From Rutpela maculata (Eukaryota > Arthropoda > Insecta > Coleoptera > Cerambycidae), in assembly GCA_936432065.2 (NCBI GenBank), contig OW386293.2, positions 29,028,234 through 29,092,233 on the forward strand: a DNA stretch of 64,000 nt, given 5' to 3'. How positions within the stretch are numbered: the first letter of the stretch is position 1; every line of letters starts with the position of its first letter. The notes beneath the pieces are model-generated. The model was given only the letters and a program-made list of their open reading frames with translations, made no database searches and was not told where the DNA came from. This document shows, piece by piece, positions 9,415 through 16,416 of the stretch. The position numbers and the translations under genes were made by a program.

Positions 9415-9918
9415 ATGCCTTTTCCAAAAGAGTGGGAATCCAAACCAACCATTGCCGCATACCCATATAGTACGTATAACCAAATTGTGTGTCATAATTG
9501 TTATGTGTCCTGGCCGAAGGAGTACATGAATTCATGTACGGGATTGTGTAGAAAATGTAGAGAGGCGAATCCTGTGCCAATTAAGAAAAGCCAAGGGGTT
9601 CAAGGAAGAGATGCAGGCGAGCGCCAAGAAAATGAATGCCGCAAGTGTCTGCAGCTGTTAACTCGCACAAATTTCGGAGTAAGCAGAGATGTTTGTGATG
9701 TGTGCAAGGTGGACCATCCATTAAGGCAGCGGTGTCTCTCTTGTGATAGGTATAAAGACGATTGTTGGAACAATGTGTGTAGGATGTGTAGAGAAGATAA
9801 AATATTGTGCGAGAATGTTGGTCATTTTTATGGGAGTTTTGTGCATCACGAAAGAAAATGCTGGTGTTTTAATCAAGAAATCCAGTTGTTAAGGCATGAG
9901 ATTAATTCATGGAATTAA
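9415..9918 (+). CDS. Cysteine-rich multi-zinc-binding protein, unknown function
   Basis: This encodes 167 residues, starting at the ATG in GTTAAAATG. An in-frame ATG at 9334 lies upstream of the predicted transcription start and is not used here. The protein has at least five CxxC pairs (CHNC, CRKC twice, CDVC, CLSC, CRMC) plus late His/Cys residues, consistent with tandem zinc ribbons or RING-like modules. No known RING or PHD spacing could be assigned with confidence. It is divergently paired with the acidic zinc-binding gene at 8574-9185. Zinc-ribbon accessory proteins of DNA viruses often act in transcription or ubiquitin control. That is analogy, not evidence here. Confidence 0.7.
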   Translation: MPFPKEWESKPTIAAYPYSTYNQIVCHNCYVSWPKEYMNSCTGLCRKCREANPVPIKKSQGVQGRDAGERQENECRKCLQLLTRTNFGVSRDVCDVCKVDHPLRQRCLSCDRYKDDCWNNVCRMCREDKILCENVGHFYGSFVHHERKCWCFNQEIQLLRHEINSWN

Positions 9919-10211
9919 GGCATGGAATTTTATGAAGATATAAAATTTCTTTCTTTATTGTATTTGGAATTAGAATAATTTATATTTTGCCAATAAAATA
10001 TATTTAAATAAATTTGTTTTTTTTTTTCTTCTATTAACTTACTGATATATAAAATGTAAATAATGTTACAGTGAAATAAAGAAAATAATGAATTTTAGAC
10101 ATTTAAATAAAACACATTAATGTCGTATACATATTTTATTACTATACTACTGATACACAAGTAAATATATAATTGATTATGCATATTTTACAGTGTTTAA
10201 AATTTAATAAA

Positions 10212-11132
10212 CTACACAACGTCCATTTTGTCAATCCAAGAGTTGTGTTCTTTGGAAAGCCCCATCCATTTAACAAATATTCTGTTTCCTTTTTTCCTTA
10301 ACACCTTCTCCACTAGATATACATCGGGATATTTAGTTTTTTGTAACTCCATTTCATAAAAACATCCTTTAATTGGTTGGCCATACATATCTTGAAGCTG
10401 ATAAGTTGTTGGGTTAGTTATGTTTATTTTTACAATTTTAAAAAGTTCAGTTGAAAAATTGACTGTAAAACCTTTTTCAAATACACCTTTGTATGCACTT
10501 ATTCGAACTACGTCACCAACATGAAACTTAGGTTTTAAAGCAATCCTAATATTATCATAAGCACTCAATTTTGTGGATGGTTTTACATCAGCAGGCTTCA
10601 TACCAATCGTGCGATGTACTTTGTTATTGTACATATTTGTAACGTTGGCTAGAATGTCGAACCATTTGTATTTACCTCTAGCTGAGAATTCTTTATATAA
10701 CCAATTTTTTAATGTCCGTATCACTCTCTCCACAACTGCTGCTTTCTTTGTACTATACGTCGAGTAATGATTAATGGAATGTTGTTTCATTAAAGTGGAA
10801 AAGTGTTTGTTGTAGAATTCGGTACCCTGGTCGCTTTGAATATTCTTAGGTGAGTAGTTTGATTTTTGCAAAATGCTCCTCATGCCCTTCGTAATTTCAA
10901 TTGCCGTTTTATTTCTTAAAGGTCTTGTCCACACATATTTTGAGTAGCAGTCAATCACTACGAGAATATATCGATAACCTTTATTCTCATTAGCATATGG
11001 CTGCATTTCAGCCAAATCAATTTGCCATAAATCACCGTAACCCTTGATGATTGTTCTTCTTCTACGGAAATTTTTACGGGGTAATCTGTGCAGCTCCTCC
11101 ACAATGCCCCTTTTTGTACTACTAATTTCCAT
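10212..11132 (-). CDS. INT: Retroviral-type integrase with C-terminal chromodomain
   Basis: This enzyme joins element ends to target DNA and makes the 6-bp duplication seen at the borders. The first ATG (11132) gives 306 residues. Translation upstream in this frame is closed by a stop at 11166-11168. The catalytic core shows DLWQIDLAEM (Asp ~39), NIQSDQGTEF (Asp ~101) and VVERVIRTLK (Glu ~135), a complete DDE triad. An HYSTYS segment precedes the Glu. The final ~40 residues (VYLVEKVLRKKGNRIFVKWM...SWI) form a chromodomain, which in related integrases guides insertion to marked chromatin. No N-terminal HHCC zinc finger is seen, usual for this Polinton group. It heads a leftward block with the fibre-like, DUF8207 and ATPase genes. 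Confidence 0.95.
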   Translation of the reverse strand: MEISSTKRGIVEELHRLPRKNFRRRRTIIKGYGDLWQIDLAEMQPYANENKGYRYILVVIDCYSKYVWTRPLRNKTAIEITKGMRSILQKSNYSPKNIQSDQGTEFYNKHFSTLMKQHSINHYSTYSTKKAAVVERVIRTLKNWLYKEFSARGKYKWFDILANVTNMYNNKVHRTIGMKPADVKPSTKLSAYDNIRIALKPKFHVGDVVRISAYKGVFEKGFTVNFSTELFKIVKINITNPTTYQLQDMYGQPIKGCFYEMELQKTKYPDVYLVEKVLRKKGNRIFVKWMGLSKEHNSWIDKMDVV

Positions 11133-11198
11133 GATAACTTCTTGATTCCAATGGGGAGGATACACCTAACTGGTAGATGTTTGCCAATAGACTAATCT

Positions 11199-11777
11199 CT
11201 AATAAGTTAATTCTTCTAATTTAACAAGTTTCTCAATTAAATTATTAATCTGTTTAGTGTTTAGAATAACTGCATTTTCAACTTCTTTATGTTTTTTGTC
11301 AGTATCTTTTTGTATTTGTTCATTAACATACTTTTTCATTGCTGCAATAACTTCTCCTTTTTTTCTTTGCATTTGATCATCAACATACTTTCTCACAGCA
11401 CCACTAACTAAGCCAGCTTGATCATTAACTTTATGCATTTGCTCATTAACATACTTTTTCATAGCTCCACTACTTAAGTCAGCTTGACTATCGACATACT
11501 TTTTCATTGCTGCAATAATTAAGTCACTGATCTCATCCATAGCCTTGTGGATTTCTGCAAAGAATGTAGCAAAGCGATTTTCAACATAGTTACGTGTTAC
11601 ACCATCCTTACTATCTACTGGTTCTCCAATGTTCTTTAAACGTTTATTCTGGATATCAAAGTGATTATCTGTGGTGAGGTTAAAGCCAAGACCTGGTGGA
11701 CCGCGTACGACTAATGATTTATTAGCGCCGCCTCTTCTACGTCCAAACTTGTCAATTGTGTTGTGAACAGGTAGCAT
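11199..11777 (-). CDS. Fibre-like protein: phage-tail-type collar motif plus coiled-coil repeats
   Basis: This encodes 192 residues. Residues ~38-66 (FDIQNKRLKNIGEPVDSKDG then VTRNYVE) resemble the 'NLGDPxxxxDAVTKxYV' segment that recurs in trimeric phage tail fibres and similar attachment proteins. After it come four copies of an AMKKYVxEQ-like unit at ~20-residue spacing (~residues 89-161), predicted to be coiled coil, and a leucine-containing helical C-terminus. No globular receptor-binding head is apparent. It lies 66 bp upstream of the integrase gene on the same strand. A virion spike or fibre is the best guess. An internal coiled-coil scaffold is the alternative. Confidence 0.62.
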   Translation of the reverse strand: MLPVHNTIDKFGRRRGGANKSLVVRGPPGLGFNLTTDNHFDIQNKRLKNIGEPVDSKDGVTRNYVENRFATFFAEIHKAMDEISDLIIAAMKKYVDSQADLSSGAMKKYVNEQMHKVNDQAGLVSGAVRKYVDDQMQRKKGEVIAAMKKYVNEQIQKDTDKKHKEVENAVILNTKQINNLIEKLVKLEELTY

Positions 11778-11936
11778 TTCTGATTACATCTGATCTGATT
11801 TAAGTATTTCACAATATATTATACTTCCCAATTAGATATATTCACAGGGAAATTTAATAAAATCAATTTTTCTTTTTTTATTTAAATTATTTCTTCCTAC
11901 GTTGGACACTCCTTACTGGAATTAAATTTAATTTCG

Positions 11937-12929
11937 CTAAAAGATTATTTTTTCTTCTCTCATTTCCTCCAACAAACTAACTATTTCATTGTTAACACCA
12001 CTGTTACCTGCCATTTTTGAACTATACAGCAGACGTAGACGATCTACCAACTCTTTCGGTTTATTCCAATAAACATAATCCACACCTCTACTATTGTATA
12101 ATTTCTTAATAGGCATACCCGAACCTTTTCTAGATCTTGTCATTACTGTAGGAGATAACAGTGGTTTTATAATTTGACTGAATTTTTTCCATTTCTTTTC
12201 ATTCAAACCCAGACTTATATCATAACGGTTATACGGTGCTTTTGTTTTATTTAATATTTGCCGATATATTTCACGCTCTTCATCTCCAGTAAAAGTCTCA
12301 TCACTACGTAGAACTGATGGATGTTTCATAAATATTACATCATACAACTTAGAACTGCCAGGATACTTTCCCACTCGCTTATTACCATACCACAAGGTGA
12401 TATTTCCATCAGAAAAGCGTATTTCGCTATTACCCATTAGTAGTTTATCTGTGTTGGGATCTAGACGCACACCGTATATAGTATCATATTTATGATTACC
12501 AGACTTTAAATTTTCTACATGTTGTTTGATCACATCACCCTTTTCTGCACTGCTAAGGATACTTTCTGAACCTGGGGTACTCATTAACGATGATCTTGGT
12601 GGCGTTTCCATAAAATATGCTTGACTTGCATTATTCTCATCATCATCACTAGTTTCAGATGTAGCTTTAAATACACTGGTACTAGCTCTTGCACCCCATG
12701 GTGTTTGTGTTGGCTTTTGCGTGTGCGTTGGCACATTGTTTTGTGATTTTACCTTTGAAGCGGATGATAAGACTTTTAAAGGTGTGGTTATAGGTTCATA
12801 TATCTTCTCCAGCGTTAATTTATTCTCAGCATCTCTATTCTTGAGAGAATTGAATTTCTTACGTACGGAGTCGGTAGCCTCAACTAATTGACGTTTCAGA
12901 CTTATTTCAGCTCCCACATCTCTATCCAT
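11937..12929 (-). CDS. Conserved Polinton protein with DUF8207-type C-terminal domain
   Basis: This encodes 330 residues. The N-terminal ~130 residues are polar and low in complexity (Lys/Ser/Thr-rich), probably disordered. The C-terminal ~200 residues carry the pattern I associate with DUF8207: YDTIYGVRLD, a GNSEIRF segment, a basic SRKGSG stretch, and the closing block YVYWNKPKELVDRLRLLYSS then NNEIVSLLEEMREEKII. The domain is widespread in arthropod Mavericks and is often annotated as uncharacterised. Its place between fibre-like and packaging ATPase genes fits a role in virion assembly or integration, but no biochemical function is known to me. Confidence 0.8.
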   Translation of the reverse strand: MDRDVGAEISLKRQLVEATDSVRKKFNSLKNRDAENKLTLEKIYEPITTPLKVLSSASKVKSQNNVPTHTQKPTQTPWGARASTSVFKATSETSDDDENNASQAYFMETPPRSSLMSTPGSESILSSAEKGDVIKQHVENLKSGNHKYDTIYGVRLDPNTDKLLMGNSEIRFSDGNITLWYGNKRVGKYPGSSKLYDVIFMKHPSVLRSDETFTGDEEREIYRQILNKTKAPYNRYDISLGLNEKKWKKFSQIIKPLLSPTVMTRSRKGSGMPIKKLYNSRGVDYVYWNKPKELVDRLRLLYSSKMAGNSGVNNEIVSLLEEMREEKIIF

Positions 12930-13005
12930 ATTAGCTTTCTGCTTAATTTCGTCGATGTAATACCGACGCTGTCTGCAGATCGATTGAAGTCCTAATTACA
13001 ATTCC

Positions 13006-13698
13006 TTATGGATATATGAAACTATCAAGTCCTTTCCTGTATCTTCCCTCATTTACTTCTCTATCTTTGTCAATTACAAGAAACCCATATCTTTCTTTCC
13101 AACATTCTGCACACATTTCTTGAAATAACTTAAAAGATACGTCTGGTGAGACATGATCAGAGAAAATGTGATGTAAATTCATGTCATCCTGCTTGAACAA
13201 TGCTATAAAATTTGCGTTATCCCTCACTAACTGCTTTGGCACGCGAGAATATGTTTGTGCCAGATAAAAACAATCTACATTTCTATGGCGACCCATTGAG
13301 AAAAACGCACGAATTACATCTTGTTTTTCACATATAACATCATCAAATATAAATATAGAATTAGGTTTAGCATCGGATGGCTCCACTATATCTGCATTAT
13401 TACTGAAGGTGTAAAATCCCAGTCCCTTAATAGGTTCTAATATCTTGCGCAAATACTCGTACTTGGGTTGATATAGAGACTTTGAATATAGGTAAATGTT
13501 TGCAAAACGAAGTCCAAGGGGGTGAGTAAGCAGAGATATAAGTAAATTTGTCTTTCCACAGGCACTTGGACCGATTAATAGTCCACGAATAGTTGTGGGA
13601 AGTAATGGTCCATGGCGCGATTCGACTTGTAACCCACCTCCAACTTTTTCGTCTAAATTGTCTACAGCAAACTTCTGTCTCTGCTTTACAATACGCAT
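13006..13698 (-). CDS. ATP: FtsK/HerA-type DNA-packaging ATPase
   Basis: From ATG 13698 the protein has 230 residues. A more distal in-frame ATG at 13737 lies beyond a TATA box and is less likely. Walker A is GPSACGKT (43-50) and Walker B is IFIFDDV (~114-120). A sensor-like AQTYSRVP segment follows, then the conserved C-terminal region. This matches the A32-like packaging ATPase family of Polintons and large DNA viruses, which pumps DNA into preformed capsids. It is divergent from the virion gene block that starts at 13754, so packaging and structural genes flank one promoter region. No breaks were seen. Confidence 0.93.
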   Translation of the reverse strand: MRIVKQRQKFAVDNLDEKVGGGLQVESRHGPLLPTTIRGLLIGPSACGKTNLLISLLTHPLGLRFANIYLYSKSLYQPKYEYLRKILEPIKGLGFYTFSNNADIVEPSDAKPNSIFIFDDVICEKQDVIRAFFSMGRHRNVDCFYLAQTYSRVPKQLVRDNANFIALFKQDDMNLHHIFSDHVSPDVSFKLFQEMCAECWKERYGFLVIDKDREVNEGRYRKGLDSFIYP

Positions 13699-13715
13699 TG
13701 TAGCACGGTTGAAGA

Positions 13716-13726
13716 CTATATAAATA
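13716..13726 (+). promoter_or_regulatory. TATA box of the virion gene block
   Basis: TATATAAATAG lies about 30 bp upstream of the expected start at ~13746, giving a very short leader before the ATG at 13754. The motif is nearly palindromic (CTATATAAATAG) and could also face the ATPase gene, but that would put transcription start inside the ATPase coding region. Confidence 0.55.
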
Positions 13727-13753
13727 GATGTATGCATTACAATTGTTATTTAA

Positions 13754-14650
13754 ATGTTGTCAGTCAAACAGCACACAAGTAAAAACCGCCATTGTTTAAA
13801 GGCTGGTAGAGGGGTAGTAAATTCCTTAATAAATAAGCTTCCATTTGAACTGCATTTACCGGGAGGTTATCAGTACTGCGGCCCCGGTACTAAATTACAA
13901 AAAAGATTAACGCGAGGTGATCCAGGTATAAATAAGTTGGATTCTGCGTGCAAGCAACACGATATTGCATACGATCAAAACACGAACGATTTAGCTGCCC
14001 GACACAAAGCAGACTATCAGCTTGAACAAGCTGCTTGGAAACGAGTTAAATCCAAAGACGCAGGTATAAAAGAAAAGGCTGCAGCGTGGTTAGTTACTAC
14101 CATAATGAAGGGGAAACAACGTCTCGGTATGGGATGTAGGTCAACATCTCGTACTACAAAAAGAAAAAATATAATTAAAAAGAATAAAAACAGGAAGAAC
14201 GTTAAAAATCTAGCGTTCGGTGCTGGAATAGTGCGCAAGGTACGTAATGATCTACGTAAGGTCGATGGCAAGCGGTCTATTGCTAATGATACAAAAAAAA
14301 TTGCTCAAATGGCGCTTCAAGCAGCACGGCGTCACATGAGGGCGGCTGGTGGAAAACGCAATATTCGTACACCTCGCATAATACCGATTCCGAAAGTTGG
14401 TGGAATTCTACCTTTAATACCTATTTTTGCAGGATTATCAGCGTTAGGTAGTTTGGCTGGAAGTGCAGCTGGTATAGCTAAAGCTGTAAATGATGTTAAA
14501 ACAAGTAGAGAGGAATTGGCCGAAAAAAATCGTCATAATAGACACATGGAAGCGATTGCTCTAGGAAAAAGTGGCAAAGGATTATATTTGAAACCGTATC
14601 GTAAAGGTCTGGGTCTTTATTTAAAACCACAAAGTTCAAAAAACTACTAG
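13754..14650 (+). CDS. Phospholipase A2-domain virion protein with basic linker and hydrophobic tail
   Basis: This encodes 298 residues. Residues ~28-80 hold a parvovirus-VP1-like secreted-PLA2 core: calcium loop YCGPGT (41-46) and catalytic CKQHD (66-70). In viruses this fold disrupts endosomal membranes during entry. A long Lys/Arg-rich middle suggests DNA contact. A hydrophobic Gly/Ala-rich segment (~215-245) follows, then repeats of GLYLKP at the C-terminus, reminiscent of membrane-active minor core proteins. The catalytic residues are intact. The stop codon (14648-14650) lies just after a slippery A AAA AAC heptamer that would shift ribosomes into the protease frame. It is the first gene of the rightward block. 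Confidence 0.85.
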   Translation: MLSVKQHTSKNRHCLKAGRGVVNSLINKLPFELHLPGGYQYCGPGTKLQKRLTRGDPGINKLDSACKQHDIAYDQNTNDLAARHKADYQLEQAAWKRVKSKDAGIKEKAAAWLVTTIMKGKQRLGMGCRSTSRTTKRKNIIKKNKNRKNVKNLAFGAGIVRKVRNDLRKVDGKRSIANDTKKIAQMALQAARRHMRAAGGKRNIRTPRIIPIPKVGGILPLIPIFAGLSALGSLAGSAAGIAKAVNDVKTSREELAEKNRHNRHMEAIALGKSGKGLYLKPYRKGLGLYLKPQSSKNY

Positions 14651-14731
14651 ACACCCTACCTCGAAAACCTCTCACCGACATCGATCTTAAATATTATGCT
14701 GAGAAGATGAAGGTACCATATTTTCGAGGTA
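14638..14731 (+). promoter_or_regulatory. Candidate -1 ribosomal frameshift signal
   Basis: The heptamer AAAAAAC at 14638-14644 is phased as A AAA AAC in the phospholipase-domain frame, six codon bases before its stop. A -1 slip enters the protease frame, which is open from 14605 and encodes conserved protease N-terminal residues before any AUG. Downstream, 14657-14667 (TACCTCGAAAA) pairs perfectly with 14721-14731 (TTTTCGAGGTA), an 11-bp stem starting 12 nt after the heptamer. The spacer is longer than the usual 5-9 nt. The function is inferred. Confidence 0.55.
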
Positions 14732-15027
14732 TATTTATGCGTGACAATCTACCAAATTCTGGACCACATCATAATGAATCCTCCATCATAAATTTGGATA
14801 GTATAGATGGCCCTGGAACACACTGGGTGGCATATAAAAAACGTGGCAGTTTAGTCACATATTTCGATAGTTTTGGCGATTTACCCCCGCCAAGAGAACT
14901 AGTCCAGTACTTGCGCAACGGTTCAATGTCTACAAATAAAATCTACTATAATTATGAGCGCCAACAAAATTTTAACACAGTGTGGTGTGGTCATTTGTGC
15001 TTAAAGTTTCTTTCCTCAAAAAATTGA
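14707..15027 (+). CDS. PRO: Adenain-type cysteine protease (maturation protease)
   Basis: This protease cleaves virion precursors. The first AUG gives 106 residues. The catalytic signatures are GTHWVAY (His39), YFDSFGD (Asp54) and NTVWCGHLCLKF (Cys94), in the order of adenovirus protease/Ulp1-type enzymes. Conserved-looking sequence (LTDIDLKYYAEK) lies directly upstream of this AUG in the same frame, without a start codon, back to a stop at 14602-14604. The full enzyme is therefore probably made by -1 frameshifting from the preceding gene at 14638-14644. Splicing or loss of an ancestral ATG are alternatives. An AATAAA hexamer (15027-15032) overlaps its stop codon. Confidence 0.9.
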   Translation: MKVPYFRGIFMRDNLPNSGPHHNESSIINLDSIDGPGTHWVAYKKRGSLVTYFDSFGDLPPPRELVQYLRNGSMSTNKIYYNYERQQNFNTVWCGHLCLKFLSSKN

Positions 15028-15042
15028 ATAAAAACTTTTCAA

Positions 15043-15456
15043 ATGGAATCTGTAACACCATCAATGGATCGAGAAGCAATTAAACGGATGGGCCACTCAT
15101 TGATTGCTTTCTCTAGACTACGCAGCTTATTGAAGATGAGTAAACAACAACTTTCAGATATGCCTAAAGAGGTAATGATTGCATGTGCCCCTAATGAAAT
15201 TGCGTTAGTGTGGGATAAGTTACCCAGACATCTTCAGGATGATATTGACATTTTAAAATATCAGTACTGTCAAGAACATTATTCTAATGATGAAAATAAT
15301 ATCGATGTTAATGATGGCTCACCACCTCGAAAAATATTTTGCTGCTACTGTAAAGTGCACGAGGTGAACGTGGTGTCAAATAATGACATAAATGTATCTC
15401 CATCACCCCTCAAAAAAAGAAGATTAATCCACAACAATTGCTGTAAATCACAATAA
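15043..15456 (+). CDS. Uncharacterised 137-residue protein with Cys pairs
   Basis: The N-terminal ~75 residues look helical (SLIAFSRLRSLLKMSKQQL, then KEVMIACAPNEIALVWDKLP). An acidic spacer follows, then a small Cys/His cluster (FCCYCKVHE) and a basic tail (LKKRRLIHNNCC). It sits between the protease and the penton-type gene, with gaps of 15 and 4 bp, so it is probably a virion or late protein. The stop codon overlaps an AATAAA hexamer (15452-15457). No family was recognised. Confidence 0.65.
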   Translation: MESVTPSMDREAIKRMGHSLIAFSRLRSLLKMSKQQLSDMPKEVMIACAPNEIALVWDKLPRHLQDDIDILKYQYCQEHYSNDENNIDVNDGSPPRKIFCCYCKVHEVNVVSNNDINVSPSPLKKRRLIHNNCCKSQ

Positions 15457-15460
15457 ATTC

Positions 15461-16210
15461 ATGCAGCAATCTCCAAAAACATCAGTCATGTCACACACCT
15501 TCACTTTATCAAGCCGCTCAAGCGTGCTCAGTGCAGAATTTTATCCACCCATTGAACTAGATATGGGTAGTCGATATGGACTGGGATTAATTGGATTTTA
15601 TTCATACAACTCTATATTTAATGTAGACGAGACAAACAATCGTTTTTGTTATAGAGAGCGTCCAAAACTACCCCTTGTATACAAGCATATACCATATGGA
15701 GCCTATGAAATTGATGAAATATATCGAGCAATACTGAAAGCTATACCAGCTGATACAGAGGAAGAAAAAGAGAAATTATTCCGGCTACGAGCAAACAACA
15801 ATACGCTGAAGTGTGAAATTTGGTCAAAATATGGAATTGACTTTTCACAAGCAAACTCGATTGGCAGTTTGTTGGGATTTGAACCAACATACTTACATCC
15901 AAACCAGAGCCATGAATCAACACTCCCTGTTGATATTATGAAAGTAAGAATGGTACGTGTGAATTGCAACATTATTTCCGGAGCGTATCTGAATGCCCTA
16001 AAATCCCACACACTCTTCGAGTTTGATATTGATGTTGAACCTGGATATAAACTTACCAAGGAGCCAGCTAACATCATATATTTACCTGTTAGACCTGAAG
16101 GACGTCAGTTTATCGACAACATTACTCTGCACATATTGGATGACAATGGAGATTTAATTAACTTTCGAGGTGAAAAGATTATTGTGAAGCTAGAATTGAA
16201 ACAATTTTAA
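15461..16210 (+). CDS. mCP: Minor capsid protein (penton-type, single jelly roll)
   Basis: This encodes 249 residues. An alternative start at 15488 (MSHTFTLSSR) fits the usual beginning of homologues better. Recognisable blocks are SSRSSVLSAEFYPPIELD near the start and GLGLIGFYSYNSIFNVD. Later come IGSLLGFEP and SHTLFEFDIDVEPGYKL, and the end is FRGEKIIVKLELKQF. These are typical of Polinton minor capsid proteins, which form the pentamers at capsid vertices. The gene directly precedes a tiny basic ORF and the major capsid gene, the usual capsid-cluster order. No breaks were seen. Confidence 0.9.
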   Translation: MQQSPKTSVMSHTFTLSSRSSVLSAEFYPPIELDMGSRYGLGLIGFYSYNSIFNVDETNNRFCYRERPKLPLVYKHIPYGAYEIDEIYRAILKAIPADTEEEKEKLFRLRANNNTLKCEIWSKYGIDFSQANSIGSLLGFEPTYLHPNQSHESTLPVDIMKVRMVRVNCNIISGAYLNALKSHTLFEFDIDVEPGYKLTKEPANIIYLPVRPEGRQFIDNITLHILDDNGDLINFRGEKIIVKLELKQF

Positions 16211-16224
16211 TATTTCGAGCAAAA

Positions 16225-16410
16225 ATGGGCTTTCGATATAATCAGAAACGATTGGCACATTGCCAATATAAAATGTTTAACGATAAAAAGAAGAGTGATT
16301 GTAGAAACCAATTCATTCAGCGTATACCTCTTAAACAGTTAAGACATAGGTTGTCGGCTAAGGACCGTGCATTTCTTCAATCTATTGGATTAAAACTGAG
16401 AGAAAATTAA
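16225..16410 (+). CDS. Small basic protein (61 residues) between the capsid genes
   Basis: The protein is highly basic, with many Lys/Arg and the segment IPLKQLRHRLSAKDRAFLQS ending in GLKLREN. It sits 14 bp after the minor capsid gene and 6 bp before the major capsid gene. Its size, charge and position suggest a minor virion or DNA-condensing protein, which is inference. The compact spacing and intact frame argue that it is real. Confidence 0.65.
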   Translation: MGFRYNQKRLAHCQYKMFNDKKKSDCRNQFIQRIPLKQLRHRLSAKDRAFLQSIGLKLREN

Positions 16411-16416
16411 ATAACA

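Noticed and set aside
11133..11165. Extension of the integrase upstream of 11132
   Set aside because: No ATG is present in that segment, and an in-frame stop at 11166-11168 closes it.
15703..16077. Minus-strand frame over the minor capsid gene
   Set aside because: It is a shadow frame. The plus-strand gene has clear family blocks.
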